Assembly: GCA_963775875.1 (NCBI GenBank)
Contig: CAVZKP010000016.1
Span: 62,001 to 126,000, forward strand
From: AP-15 sp963775875
Lineage (GTDB): Bacteria; Pseudomonadota; Alphaproteobacteria; ATCC43930; CGMCC-115725
Direction of reading: 5' to 3'
DNA: 64,000 bases
In this document: one piece after another, positions 1 through 10,351 of the stretch
How the letters are laid out: the number at the start of each line of letters is the position of its first letter
Numbering within the stretch: position 1 is the first letter of the stretch
The notes under the pieces: generated by a model
The model's database searches: none
What the model was told of the DNA's origin: nothing
What the model saw: the letters and a program-made list of their open reading frames with translations, nothing else
Translations under genes and position numbers: made by a program

Positions 1-1544
1 CCACGAGAACGGCGAGATCGACGGCGTTCACGACACGACCCCGACACGTCCGCCAGCCCGGCCCCGATCCGGCCCCCGATCCGCCCGGGGCGCAACGCTG
101 CCGGCTTTGGCGACAGGCGTGCGACCAGATCGCTCAGATGGGCCATCGGCACCGTGGTCAGCCCCGCCCCGCCGGCGGTCCCGCGAATCCTTCCGCCGCG
201 GCTCGGGACCCACGCCTCGGCAAAGCCGAGCTTGGCCGCCTCCTTGAGCCGGGCTTCGCTATGGCCGACCGGGCGCACCTCGCCCGACAGCGCGATTTCG
301 CCGAAGACGACGGAATCGCCGGGGACCGGCGTCTCGCCCAGCGCCGAGAGCAAAGCCGCCGCGACCGCCAGATCCGCCGCCGGCTCGACGATGCGCAAGC
401 CGCCGGCGATGTTCAGATAGATGTCGTTGGCGCCGACCGAGAGCCCGCAGCGCGCATCGAGCACCGCGGTGATCATGGCGAGCCGGGTGCCGTCCCAGCC
501 GACCACCGCCCGCCGCGGGGTCCCGAGCAGCGCCGGGGCGACCAAGGCCTGAACCTCGACCAGTACCGGGCGGGTCCCCTCGATGCCGGCGAACACCGCC
601 GAGCCGCTGAGCGGTCCGGACCCGGCGGCGCCGGGCAAATCATCGCCCTCGGCGCCGGCTGTCTCCGGCCCCGCCCCCTGCCGCCCGCCGAGGAACAGTG
701 CCGAGGGGTTCGGCACCTCGACCAGCCCGCGGTCGCTCATCTCGAACACGCCGATCTCGTCGGTGGCGCCAAAGCGGTTCTTGACCGCACGCAGGATGCG
801 GAACCGATGCCCACGCTCGCCCTCGAAATACAAGACGGTGTCGACCATGTGCTCGAGCACGCGCGGCCCGGCGATGACCCCTTCCTTGGTCACATGGCCG
901 ACAAGGACCAGCACGAAGCCGCGCTGCTTGGCGACCCGGATCAATTCCTGCGCCGCCCCGCGCACCTGGCTGACGGTGCCGGGCGAACTGTCGAGCGTAT
1001 CGAGATACATCGTCTGGATCGAATTGATGACTACCAGATCGGGCGCGTCGATGCGGTCGAGCGACGCCAGGATGTCGCGCACATTGCTGGCCGCGGCCAG
1101 CTGCACCGGGCTCGCCGCGACCCCGAGCCGCAGGGCGCGCAGGCGCACCTGGTCGATTGCCTCCTCGCCGGTGATGTAGGCGGCGCTCGCCGGCTTTCCC
1201 GCGGCCGAGGCGATCGCCGCGGCGGCCTGCAACAGCAAGGTCGATTTGCCGATGCCGGGATCGCCGCCGACCAGGATCGCCGAGCCCGAGACGAACCCGC
1301 CGCCGCACACCCGGTCGAGTTCGGCGATGCCGGTCACCCGGCGCGGCGGCAGCAGGCTCGGCCCGGTCAGCCCGACAAAATCGAGGGTGCGGCCGCCCTG
1401 GCGGTCGAGGCCTTTGGGCAGGCCCTCGCGCGGCAATTCCTCGATCAGGCTGTTCCAGGCGCCGCAGCCGTCGCAGCGGCCGGTCCATTTGGGGTGGACC
1501 GCCCCGCAGCGCTGGCAGACAAACCTCGCCTGTGCCCGCGCCAT
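1..1544 (-). CDS. radA: DNA repair protein RadA, 3' end outside window
   Basis: RadA is a RecA-like ATPase that acts on recombination intermediates and branch migration in the cytoplasm. The ATG at 1544 gives an N-terminal C4 zinc finger (Cys10, Cys13, Cys24, Cys27). A Walker A motif GGDPGIGKST and the RadA signature VKNRFGATDE follow, and then a Lon-protease-like C-terminal domain. Family similarity ends near MAHLSDLVARL at about position 115. The frame nevertheless stays open to the window edge, adding an Arg-rich tail of at least 35 residues, so the true stop is not visible. The gene lies 42 bp downstream of mlaF and is probably co-transcribed with alr-mlaE-mlaF. The identification is secure; only the C-terminus is uncertain. 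Confidence 0.93.
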   Translation of the reverse strand, partial: MARAQARFVCQRCGAVHPKWTGRCDGCGAWNSLIEELPREGLPKGLDRQGGRTLDFVGLTGPSLLPPRRVTGIAELDRVCGGGFVSGSAILVGGDPGIGKSTLLLQAAAAIASAAGKPASAAYITGEEAIDQVRLRALRLGVAASPVQLAAASNVRDILASLDRIDAPDLVVINSIQTMYLDTLDSSPGTVSQVRGAAQELIRVAKQRGFVLVLVGHVTKEGVIAGPRVLEHMVDTVLYFEGERGHRFRILRAVKNRFGATDEIGVFEMSDRGLVEVPNPSALFLGGRQGAGPETAGAEGDDLPGAAGSGPLSGSAVFAGIEGTRPVLVEVQALVAPALLGTPRRAVVGWDGTRLAMITAVLDARCGLSVGANDIYLNIAGGLRIVEPAADLAVAAALLSALGETPVPGDSVVFGEIALSGEVRPVGHSEARLKEAAKLGFAEAWVPSRGGRIRGTAGGAGLTTVPMAHLSDLVARLSPKPAALRPGRIGGRIGAGLADVSGSCRERRRSRRSR

Positions 1545-1586
1545 CGGCTCACTCCTGCCGGCTGGGGCGACAGACGAGAGCCGCGA

Positions 1587-2375
1587 TCATACGGCGCGGA
1601 CCTCCATCCGGATCGGCCCTTCGGCGCGGCCGTTGATGAACTGGTCGACAAACGGGTCGCCGGAACGGTCGATCTCCGCCGCCGGTCCGTGCCAGACGAT
1701 CCGTCCCTTGTGCAGCATCGCGATCCGATCGGCGATCTTGCGGGCGCTGACCATGTCGTGGGTGATCGAGACCGCGGTGGCGCCCAGTTCGCGCACGCAT
1801 TTCAGGATCAGGTTATTGATCACATCGGCCATGATCGGGTCGAGGCCGGTGGTCGGCTCGTCGAAGAAGATCACCTCTGGATCGGCAGCGACCGCGCGCG
1901 CCAAGGCCACCCGCTTTTGCATGCCGCCGGAAAGCTCGGCCGGCCGCAGCTCGGCGACATCGCGGCCGAGCCCGACCGCGGCGAGCTTTGTCAGCGCGAT
2001 CTGCCTCGCCGCCTGCCGCTCCATGCTGCGCCCGTGGATCAGACCGAACGCGACATTCTCCCACACCGGCAGCGAGTCGAACAGGGCGCTTGCTTGAAAC
2101 AGCACGCCGAATTTCTGCAATATGCGCTCGCGTGCGGCGCGCCGCAGACGCACCGATTCGGCGCCGTCGATCGCGACCGAACCGGCATCCGGCCGCAGCA
2201 GGCCCAGAATGCATTTGATCAGTACCGATTTGCCGGTGCCCGAGCCACCGATGATCACGATGCTTTCGCCCCGCGCGCAGTCGATATCGATGCCATCGAG
2301 CACGCGGTTGCGGCCGAACGATTTTTGCAGGCCGCGCACGGAAATCTTGGACGCCGCGGCCGCGGTCATCGCCAT
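1587..2375 (-). CDS. mlaF: ABC transporter ATP-binding protein, MlaF type
   Basis: This is the ATPase of the Mla/MCE-type phospholipid transporter of the inner membrane. It shows Walker A GGSGTGKS, signature LSGGMQKRV, Walker B VIFFDEPTTGLD and the switch His in SITHDM. The start at 2375 (MAMTAAA) is preferred because it lies just after the mlaE stop at 2383. An upstream in-frame start at 2414 would overlap mlaE by 32 bp and add a non-conserved leader. The length of 262 residues is normal for MlaF. The substrate-binding MlaD protein that usually follows is absent here, and radA comes next instead. Confidence 0.9.
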   Translation of the reverse strand: MAMTAAAASKISVRGLQKSFGRNRVLDGIDIDCARGESIVIIGGSGTGKSVLIKCILGLLRPDAGSVAIDGAESVRLRRAARERILQKFGVLFQASALFDSLPVWENVAFGLIHGRSMERQAARQIALTKLAAVGLGRDVAELRPAELSGGMQKRVALARAVAADPEVIFFDEPTTGLDPIMADVINNLILKCVRELGATAVSITHDMVSARKIADRIAMLHKGRIVWHGPAAEIDRSGDPFVDQFINGRAEGPIRMEVRAV

Positions 2376-2382
2376 GGGCAGC

Positions 2383-3159
2383 TCATCGGGCAAACAGGGC
2401 CTGGGTGATCGCATAATCGAAGAACAGGATCAATATCGAGGACGAGACGACGGCGGCGGTCGTCGCCTGGCCCACGCCCTGCGCCCCGCCCCGCGAATAG
2501 TAGCCGTGATAGCACCCCATCAATGCCACGATGAACCCGAACACGGCGGCCTTGACCAAGCCCGAGACGACATCGTTGATCTCGAGATATTGCTGGGTGC
2601 GGGCGAGGTAGGCCGAGGCGTTGAAGCCGAACCGGTAGACCCCGACCAGATATCCGCCAAAAACGCCGATGATGTCGGCGACGAAGACCAGCAGCGGCAA
2701 GGTCACCAACCCGGCGATCAGGCGCGGCAATACCAGATAGCGCAGCGGGTTGGTCGACAAGGTGGTCAGCGCGTCGATCTGGTCGGTGACGCGCATCGTG
2801 CCGATTTCGGCGGCCATCGCCGCACCGACCCGGCCGGCAACCATCAATCCGGCAATCACCGGACCGAGTTCGCGGGTAACCGACAGGACGACGACCGTCG
2901 CCACCGCGCTTTCGGCGGCGAAGCGGCTGAACCCGGTATAGGATTGCAGCGCCAGCACCATGCCGGTGAACAACGCGGTCAAGCCGACGACCGGCAGCGA
3001 GAAATAGCCGATCTCGACCATCTGACGCAGGATCGCACGCAGATAGAAGGGCGGCGAAAAGGCCGTCGCCAGCGCCATCCCGGCAAACATGGCGAGCCGC
3101 CCGGCCGCGGCAAGAAAACCGAGAAAGGCGGCGCCGATCGAGGCGAGAAACTTCATCAT
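2383..3159 (-). CDS. mlaE: ABC transporter permease, MlaE family
   Basis: This is the integral membrane permease partner of MlaF, in the MlaE/YrbE family that moves phospholipid between inner and outer membrane. The 258 residues contain five to six hydrophobic segments. The family-typical stretch around PVIAGLMVAGRVGAAMAAE is followed by IGTMRVTDQIDALTTLSTNP. The start ATG overlaps the alr stop by 4 bp (3156-3159), which implies translational coupling. It stands upstream of mlaF in the same operon. Confidence 0.9.
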   Translation of the reverse strand: MMKFLASIGAAFLGFLAAAGRLAMFAGMALATAFSPPFYLRAILRQMVEIGYFSLPVVGLTALFTGMVLALQSYTGFSRFAAESAVATVVVLSVTRELGPVIAGLMVAGRVGAAMAAEIGTMRVTDQIDALTTLSTNPLRYLVLPRLIAGLVTLPLLVFVADIIGVFGGYLVGVYRFGFNASAYLARTQQYLEINDVVSGLVKAAVFGFIVALMGCYHGYYSRGGAQGVGQATTAAVVSSSILILFFDYAITQALFAR

Positions 3160-4294
3160 TCCGATAGCGCGCTCGATTCCGGCAACGCGGCGCCGTGGTA
3201 AATCCGATGATAGCGCCCGCCGAGCGCGGTCAGAATCTCATAGCCGATCGTGCCGGCATCGGCGGCGGCGGCGTCGACGCCATAATCTTCGCCCAACAAC
3301 TCGATAAAAGAGCCGGGCCGCGCCACCGACGGGTCGACCGCGGATATGTCGAAGATAGCGAGATCCATCGAAACCCGGCCGAGCAACGGAACGCGGACGC
3401 CGCCGATATGGCCCGACCCGCGATGGCTCAGCGAACGCAGCCACCCATCGGCGTAGCCGACCGCGACGGTCGCCAACCGCCCCGCCGCAGCCATCATGTG
3501 CGCCGCACCGTAGCCAACCGGCTGACCCGCGTCAACGTCGCGGATTTGCAGGATTCTTGCACCGAGCCGGACAATCTGGCGCATCGGATTGGCGCGGCCC
3601 GGTTGCGGGTTGACGCCATAGAGCGCGGCGCCCGGGCGGACAAAATCGAAATGGAAATCGCGGCCGAGAAAAATCCCCGACGACGCGGCGAGACTGGCGG
3701 GCATGCCGCCCAGCCGGCTTCGCGCGGTCACAAAACGCTGGCGCTGCTGCGGGTTGAGCGGGTGCTCCGGCTCGTCGGCACAGGCGAGATGGCTGATCAC
3801 CGCGCGCCAGCAGATGGCGCCGGGGCGGCGCAGATCGTCCGCCAGCCGCGCGAACTCGCGCGGGGTCAAACCGAGCCGGGCCATTCCGGTGTCGACATGC
3901 AGCATCGCCGGCAGCGCCCTGCGGCCCCCGCTGCTTCCTGTTCCCATTCGCCGATCTGGCCTGGATCGTTGAGCACCGGGATGAGTTCGTGCGCGGCGAA
4001 CTCCCCTGCGGAGCCCGATGGCGGGCCGTTGAACACCGCGATCTCGACCGAAGCGGGCAGTGCCGCGCGCAAGGCCAGCCCCTCGTCGAGGGTGGCGACA
4101 AAAAACCGCCGGCACCCGGCCGCGGCGAGGGCGTTCGCGACCGGCGCGGCGCCGAGCCCATAGGCGTCGGCCTTGACCACCGCGGCGCAGCCCGCCGGCG
4201 CCACCCGCCGCGCCAAAAATCGCCAATTCGCGACGATGCCCGCGAGGTCGATCTCGAGAACGCCGCCGGCGCAGTCGGCTCGATCGATGGCCAT
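3156..4294 (-). CDS. alr: Alanine racemase, interrupted by an apparent 1-base deletion
   Basis: PLP-dependent interconversion of L- and D-alanine for peptidoglycan. The N-terminal part in one frame (from ATG 4294) carries the catalytic-Lys motif VVKADAYGLG. The C-terminal part in another frame carries LPAMLHVDTGMARLGL, ALYGVNPQ and VGYADGW. The frames join at about 3921-3926, inside a short C/G run. Restoring one base there would give a continuous protein of about 380 residues, the normal family length. Both halves are otherwise intact, so a sequencing indel is more likely than a true pseudogene. The gene heads the alr-mlaE-mlaF-radA operon. Confidence 0.85.
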
Positions 4295-4484
4295 ATCCCG
4301 GGCCCCACCACGCGTCGGCAGACGGAGGATGTGGTTCCCGTCCGCTACGATGCGCCGGTACAGAAATCATGATTCGCGCCGTTCCGCCAGTACCTTCGCA
4401 GGTGACAACCTCAACCCCATCGGGGGAAATTCTGACCCTGAAGACGACCGCCTTCGCCGCAAGCGCCGTCTCGTTTCTGCCCGT

Positions 4485-5888
4485 TCACCCGGCGCGACGG
4501 CGGAAACCAGCGAGAATGCGCTTGGCGAGCACGTCGTAGTCGCCGTTGAAATGATGACTGCCCTCGGTTCTGATCACCGTCACCTCATGCTTTGCCGCCA
4601 GCGACGGACAGAGGCTGTCATTCTCGTTTTTGCCGTAGAAGCACTGGATCATCGACGGATCGATCGGCGCTAAGGCCGGTTCCGTCGGCAGAGCATTCTT
4701 GGTCGGGGGGGCGCCGAGCCAACCCATCAGGCTTATCTCGAAATCCGCGGCCGTCTCGAAGCCGAGCAAGGAGAGCAGGACCACACGCCGCTTTGCTTCG
4801 GGGGATAGCCGATCATAAGCGAACGGAAGCACGCCGGCGCCGAACGAGTATCCGATCAGCGCAACCTTCGACGTCCCCCAGCGCGCGGTGTAAGTATCGA
4901 TGACGGCACCGAGATCCCGAGCGGTCTGCTCGGGCGATTTGTGGCTCCAGAAGTAGCGCAGGCTGTCCCAACCAACGACCGATACGCCATTCGACTGTAG
5001 TTTTTCTCCGACCGTCTTATCGAGATCTCGCCACCCGCCATCGCCGGAAAGAAATATCGCCAGCAGATGCCCGTGCGGCGATGCCGGCAGTTCGACCAGC
5101 GGCAAGCCGGATATGATCGGGTTCGCGGTGCCGAGATTGGGGCCGAGATGCGGACGCAACAGCCTGGACATCGCTTCCGGCTCATCGCTCTCCTCGGCGA
5201 CGTCTGAAATCTCGACCGGAGTCCCCGCTGATCGCAGGTCTTCTATCCGCCGGCTAGCAGCGCTGCCCGCGGCGGCGTCAAAGCCCACGACCCAAAACCC
5301 CGGAAGCGATCGCCACGGACCGTAGGAAAATCCGCCATCGGGATTCGGTGCTCCCCCCGCTTGCGAGCAAGGGGGCAGGCGCGTTCGCAACGTTGCCGTT
5401 GGATCAAGCGAAGCGGCGCCCGCGATCGTCGCCGCCGGAGCCTGCGCGAGGGTGGCCGCGGCAAAGGCTCCGCCCTCGCCGGTGCCAGCAAGGATCGGCG
5501 TGCGATAGCTGGTGTTGCCGCGCGCGCGCTGAAGCTCCCGGCTGATCAATTCAATGTCGACGACCGGGTCGTAACACTTTTGCCCGGGACGCGCGTCAAG
5601 CCTTCGGAAATAGGCGGGCAGGTCGACCCCGACCACCAGAGCCCCGTCACGCGACAAGGCCGCAGCGACCTCGCTCGAGGCTGCGGTCCAGCCCTTGGCA
5701 TCGGAAAACAGCACCACGAGGCCGCGCATCGCCCCGGCCGGGTTGACCAGATGCACCTCGCCGAGATTGCCGGTGTCGAGCGCGAAGGCGGTCGACGGCG
5801 TCAGCAGCGAGGCCGCCAATCCCAGGCACACAACCATAGCTTCCGCGGCGCGACGCGGCGCTTTGCCGGCAAGACGGTGCGACGTCAT
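4485..5888 (-). CDS. acvB: AcvB/VirJ-type periplasmic hydrolase domain, in frame with MprF
   Basis: The region from Met at 5888 to the stop at 4485 is 467 residues, matching stand-alone AcvB, described in Agrobacterium as a lysyl-phosphatidylglycerol hydrolase. It opens with a typical signal peptide: basic start (MTSHRLAGK), hydrophobic core VVCLGLAASLL and an AFA cleavage site. The C-terminal half has the VirJ motifs LSGDGGWRDLDK and nucleophile elbow GYSFGAG. There is no stop codon between it and the upstream synthase domain, whose last residues (SGGVRRR) abut this Met directly. It may therefore be expressed as part of one long polypeptide, from an internal start, or both. A second GxGxG-like element (GTGEGGA) lies in its N-terminal half. 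Confidence 0.75.
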   Translation of the reverse strand: MTSHRLAGKAPRRAAEAMVVCLGLAASLLTPSTAFALDTGNLGEVHLVNPAGAMRGLVVLFSDAKGWTAASSEVAAALSRDGALVVGVDLPAYFRRLDARPGQKCYDPVVDIELISRELQRARGNTSYRTPILAGTGEGGAFAAATLAQAPAATIAGAASLDPTATLRTRLPPCSQAGGAPNPDGGFSYGPWRSLPGFWVVGFDAAAGSAASRRIEDLRSAGTPVEISDVAEESDEPEAMSRLLRPHLGPNLGTANPIISGLPLVELPASPHGHLLAIFLSGDGGWRDLDKTVGEKLQSNGVSVVGWDSLRYFWSHKSPEQTARDLGAVIDTYTARWGTSKVALIGYSFGAGVLPFAYDRLSPEAKRRVVLLSLLGFETAADFEISLMGWLGAPPTKNALPTEPALAPIDPSMIQCFYGKNENDSLCPSLAAKHEVTVIRTEGSHHFNGDYDVLAKRILAGFRRRAG

Positions 5889-8452
5889 TCGCCGTCTGAC
5901 GCCGCCACTAACCAGCACGGCGATGTCGGCGAGGGCGAAATAGGGTCCGAGCGGTCCCGAGGCGGCGAGATAGCGGGGCTCCCAGACCGGATCGAACTTG
6001 TTTTTGAAAGTGCGTAAGCCCTGGAAATTGTAAAATCGGTGGCCGTGCGACCAGATGAACCGCCCCACGCGATACCAACGCGACGCCAGCGGATGCGCTC
6101 CGAGACCGGACAGCGGCGCCATCCCGAGGCCGAAGCTCCGGTAGCCCTTCTGGCGAAAATGCAGCAGGAGGCGGATGAAAAGGTACTCCATGGCGTAGCC
6201 GGATGCGGTGTCGGGCCGAAAGCGCATCAAGCCCACCGTTGCTTCGTCCCCGAGATCCGTCGTCATCACCGTGGCAAAGGCGACCGCCCGCCCGTGCTCT
6301 CGCAAAAGTGCCACCGGCTGGGCCATAACGAAGTCGCGACGAAATGCCGCTACCGAGAACCGCTTCTCCGCAGCACCGGCGTGTTTGGCCAGCCACAACC
6401 TGGAGATATCCTCGATTTCGTCGATGATACCGGCGACCTCGGCGGGTGCGACCATCTCGAATGTGAGACCGTCTCGTTCCCCTCGTTTCAGGGCGTAGCG
6501 CAGATTACTGCGCGCGCCACCCTCAAGGGTGAAGCGCAGCAAGGGGATGCAGGCTGCTTCACCGAGCTTCATCACCTTGAGCCCAACATCGAGATAGAGC
6601 GGCAGGCTCGGCGGCGGGACCTGGTAAAAGGCGACGCGGCCGCCATGCGCATCGGCAAGCTCGACGAAGCGCCACACCAGTTCCGACCACTCCTCGGCGG
6701 GGCCGACCGGATCGCCGAGCGCCGCCCAGGTGCGTCCGTGCTTGCCGAACATCAGGTACGATCGCCTCGAATCCGAGAACAGCAGGCTTTTGTCGCCCAT
6801 CAGCGCCAGCGTCGCGTCGGGCCGAGACTGCCGCGCAGCAATCCGCGCGGCTTCTTCGAGTTCAGCCGGGCTCGGCTGCCGGAGTCGCCCGGCCGCCGGA
6901 CGCAGTAGCTGCCGGACGCCAAGGATCAGACCGAGCATGGCGACCCCGAAAACGGTGCGCAACGCGCGCGAGGCGGCGGAGTCGAACTCGAACTGCCACC
7001 ATAGCCGCCCGGCATAATCGACGTCGCGAAACGCAAAAAACAGAATCCAGATCATCGCGACAACCACGCCGCCGATGGCGATCAGCCAACCCGCCGTCAG
7101 TGGCTGCGACAGCAATGAAGCAGGCCGGTCGAACTGCGTGCGCGCCGCGATCAGCGCGATCACCAGCACCACCGCTACGGTCGGCGCGACAATGGTGAGG
7201 CCGCGGACAAGCGAGAACGGAATGCTGAGCAGGGTCATTGACGCCGCCAGCCACCACGCGCCGTCGAGGCGGTGCAACAGCCCGCGCGCGGCAAACAGCA
7301 GAACGAGCCCGGCGATGCTGGCGAGAAGGTGCGAGGTCTCGATCGCCCACAGCGGCACATGCAGGCGCAGGATCTGCAGCCGCCCGATCAGGGGCGGCAT
7401 GGCGCCGGATACGACCAAGGTCGCACCGACGGCAAAGGTCGCGGCCGCAAGAAAAGACGGGGCCAGCCGGGTCGCCGCTCGGCGATGCGCTCGCCGAATA
7501 CCCCGCCCAACGAGCGCCGGGCCTCGAAGCCGGCCAGCAGCATCGTCGACAGAAACAGTGGCAGCAGATAATAGACTGCGCGGTAGGCTACCAGGGCGGC
7601 GGCCACCTGGCTGACCGGGGCCTTGCTGCCGATGGCGTAGAGAATGGCCACCTCGAACACACCGAGCCCGCCCGGGACGTGGCTCAGTACTCCGAGCCCG
7701 AGCGCCGCCGCATAGACCGCGGCGAAGGCGAGAAAGCCGATGCCGGTTGGCGGCAACAATGCCCACAGCACCGTCGCGGCAACGAGGATGTCGATCGTCG
7801 TCAGCGCGATCTGCGTCAGAACCAGCGTCACGCCGGGCGGTTCGATGACTACCGCTCCGAGCACCAGCGGTCTACGGCGCATGGCGCAGAATATGAGGAA
7901 GACGCTCGCCAGCGCGAGAATCGTTGCGGCCGCAGCGATCAGCGGTTCGGTCGAGGTGCCCAGCAGCCGGCTGACCTCGTTGGCCCGCAGAATCAGGCCG
8001 AGCCCCGCGACCACGGCGAGACCGACGCCAATGGCGGCGGAGATGAAGCCGATGATTCGAGCAATTTGGCCGGGCGAGAGGCCAGCGGCCGTATAAATCC
8101 GGTAGCGGACCGCGCCCCCCGAAAAAGCGCCGAGGCCAACCGCATTGCCGATCGCATAGCCGCAGAACGAGGCGAGAAGAACGATGCGCAAGGGCAGTCG
8201 GGCGCGGGCGTAACGCAGCCCGGAAAGATCGTAACCGAGCAGCGCAATGTAGCTGACGGTCGTGGCCCCGAGCGCCGCCAGCAGCGCCGACGGCCGGGTC
8301 GCGCGCAGCGCAGACACTACCGCGTCGAAACTAATGTCGCCTGTCGCCTTCTGCAGGCCCCATAGGATGATCCCGCCGAGGCAAAGAATGCCTAGAGGGA
8401 CAAAAAGAGGCTGACGCATGAAGCCGTTGCGCAACAACAGTTGCCTCCGCAC
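5889..8452 (-). CDS. mprF: Phosphatidylglycerol lysyltransferase (MprF/LpiA), frameshifted
   Basis: MprF/LpiA makes lysyl-phosphatidylglycerol from Lys-tRNA and flips it, lowering membrane charge under acid or peptide stress. The N-terminal frame (GTG 8452, or ATG 8419) encodes the multi-TM flippase domain with GNAVGLGAFSGGAVRYRIY and SHVPGGLGVFE. The second frame encodes more TM segments and the cytosolic DUF2156/GNAT-like synthase domain (GDPVGPAEEW, RSNLRYALKRGERDGL, KFDPVWEPRYLA). The two frames meet near 7475, where one base appears missing. The C-terminus continues without a stop into the AcvB domain. The LpiA-AcvB pairing is a known operon in Rhizobiales; here it is fused. Confidence 0.83.
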
Positions 8453-8648
8453 AGCACGAGCTTTGATACCGTCACTTTGAGCGAGTATAGCACGCCGGTG
8501 GCCAATCCGGCCTGCTGTGGGCTAAATTCGGAAGCTTTGAACCCCGGTCGACGCCTTCATTCCAGAAGTCTGTTCCAGGCCACCCGCATTCGTGGGCGGC
8601 AGGTGGCCCGGTTCCGGTCTTTGGCAAAACCGTTGCGGGAGGGGCGAT

Positions 8649-9413
8649 TTGGCGTTAACCCGTAACCTTCGCAGCGCGGCGGATGGCGTCGGTTCTCGGA
8701 TGGCGGGCAATCTCGTGCAGGGCGCGGTCTTCACCGTCATGGTGGTGCGCGCCGGATTGTTGCGCGACCCCGCCTTCGAGCAGGATTTGGCCGAGCAGAT
8801 CCGGCGCAGCCCTCGCTTTTTTCTAAACGCTCCGGTGGTGCTCGACCTCAAGGAGGCTGCCGCATACGCCGGCGCTGCCGAGTTCGTCGAGGCCAGGGAG
8901 ATACTGCGGCGCCACACCTTGAGCCTGGTCGGGGTGCAGAACGCGGCGCCGGCGCAGGTCGAGGCCGCGTCCCAGGCCGGGCTTGCGAGCTTTGCCCCGA
9001 ACGCTGCGCAACCCACCCCACGGCGGCCGTCCGAGCCCGCCTCCGCCGCGATCCCGCCGCCTCCCCAACCCAGCCGCGAGCATGTGGCGAAATCGCGCCT
9101 GGTAACCATGCCGGTGCGCTCGGGTACGCAGATCTACGCCCGCGGCGCCGATCTGGTGGTCACCGCCCCGGTCAGCCCCGGCGCCGAGATCATGGCCGAC
9201 GGCAACATCCATGTGTATGGCGCGCTGCGCGGCCGGGCATTGGCCGGCGCCAGCGGCGATGTCGAGGCGCGGATCTTTTGCAGCCGGTTCGAGGCCGAGC
9301 TGGTCAGCATCGCCGGGCGTTACCTGGTCAGCGACCAGATGCCGCCCGCCGAACGAGGCTTGCCGGTGCAGATCGCGCTCGTCGATGAGCGGTTGACCAT
9401 CACGCGAAATTGA
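8649..9413 (+). CDS. minC: Septum site-determining protein MinC
   Basis: MinC inhibits FtsZ polymerisation away from midcell and is recruited by MinD. The C-terminal MinC domain is clear: YARGADLVVTAPVSPGAEI, DGNIHVYGALRGRALAGA and ARIFCSRFEAELVSIAG. The linker at about residues 120-150 is Pro/Ala-rich. The preferred start is TTG at 8649, preceded by GGGAGGGG at 8637-8644. An ATG at 8592 would add 19 residues without family similarity. It is first in minCDE and divergent from mprF. Confidence 0.92.
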   Translation: MALTRNLRSAADGVGSRMAGNLVQGAVFTVMVVRAGLLRDPAFEQDLAEQIRRSPRFFLNAPVVLDLKEAAAYAGAAEFVEAREILRRHTLSLVGVQNAAPAQVEAASQAGLASFAPNAAQPTPRRPSEPASAAIPPPPQPSREHVAKSRLVTMPVRSGTQIYARGADLVVTAPVSPGAEIMADGNIHVYGALRGRALAGASGDVEARIFCSRFEAELVSIAGRYLVSDQMPPAERGLPVQIALVDERLTITRN

Positions 9414-9535
9414 CGCTCATCATTGCGAATGATGTGCGGGAAGCGGCCCGGCGCCGCTGCCCGGACCGCCGCTGATATCGGTTCGGCGCCAAATTCGGAT
9501 CGGCGCCGGCCGCCCGGGGGAGAGGGGAGGTCTTT

Positions 9536-10351
9536 TTGGCCGCAAAAGTCATTGTGCTGACTTCCGGCAAGGGCGGCGTCGGCAAGACCACCAGCGCCGC
9601 CGCGGTCGCGGCCGGGCTGGCGCTGCGCGGACATCGCACGGTGGTCATCGATTTCGACGTGGGGTTGCGCAATCTCGATCTGATCATGGGCTGCGAACGC
9701 CGTGTCGTGTTTGATTTCATCAACGTCATCAACGGCGACGCCAAGCTCAACCAAGCGCTGATCAAGGACAAGCGCAACGATAGCCTTTATGTGTTTCCGA
9801 CCTCGCAGACGCGCGACAAGGATGCGCTAAAGCGCGACGGGGTCGAGCGGGTGCTCGACGAGCTCAAGGAAACCTTCGACTACATCGTCTGCGACAGCCC
9901 GGCCGGGATCGAGCACGGCGCCATCACCGCACTCTATTTCGCCGACGAGGCGATCATCGTCACCAACCCCGAAGTCTCCTCGGTGCGCGACAGCGACCGA
10001 ATCATCGGCATCCTCGCCTCGAAATCGCGGCGCGCCGAGCACAATATGGACCCGGTGGCGATCCACCTGCTGCTCACCCGCTATTCGCCCGAGCGGGTCG
10101 ACAAGGGCGAGATGCTGGCGATCGACGACGTCAAGGAGATCCTGTCGATCCCGCTGCTCGGGGTCATTCCCGAATCGGAATCGGTATTGCGCGCCTCCAA
10201 TACCGGGACCCCGGTCGTATTCGACGAACAGAGCCCGGCGGGGCAGGCCTATCTGGACGCCGTCGCCCGTCTGCTCGGCGAGCAGCGCGAGATGCGCTTT
10301 CTCAAGCCCGAGCGCCGCAGCTTTTTCCGCAGCCTGTTCGGTAGGGCGTGA
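9536..10351 (+). CDS. minD: Septum site-determining ATPase MinD
   Basis: MinD is a membrane-cycling ParA-family ATPase that places MinC. It has the deviant Walker A motif SGKGGVGKTT at the N-terminus, DFDVGLRNLDLIMG, and CDSPAGIEHGA. It ends in a basic membrane-targeting region (FLKPERRSFFRSLFG). The start codon is TTG at 9536, 6 bp after an AGGGGAGG ribosome site. Its 271 residues are the normal length. The stop overlaps the minE start. Confidence 0.96.
   Translation: MAAKVIVLTSGKGGVGKTTSAAAVAAGLALRGHRTVVIDFDVGLRNLDLIMGCERRVVFDFINVINGDAKLNQALIKDKRNDSLYVFPTSQTRDKDALKRDGVERVLDELKETFDYIVCDSPAGIEHGAITALYFADEAIIVTNPEVSSVRDSDRIIGILASKSRRAEHNMDPVAIHLLLTRYSPERVDKGEMLAIDDVKEILSIPLLGVIPESESVLRASNTGTPVVFDEQSPAGQAYLDAVARLLGEQREMRFLKPERRSFFRSLFGRA

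Noticed and set aside
138..2408. Long plus-strand open frame of 756 codons opposite radA and mlaF
   Set aside because: Arg/Asp/His-rich composition with no family motifs; it is the antisense shadow of two clearly conserved genes in GC-rich DNA.
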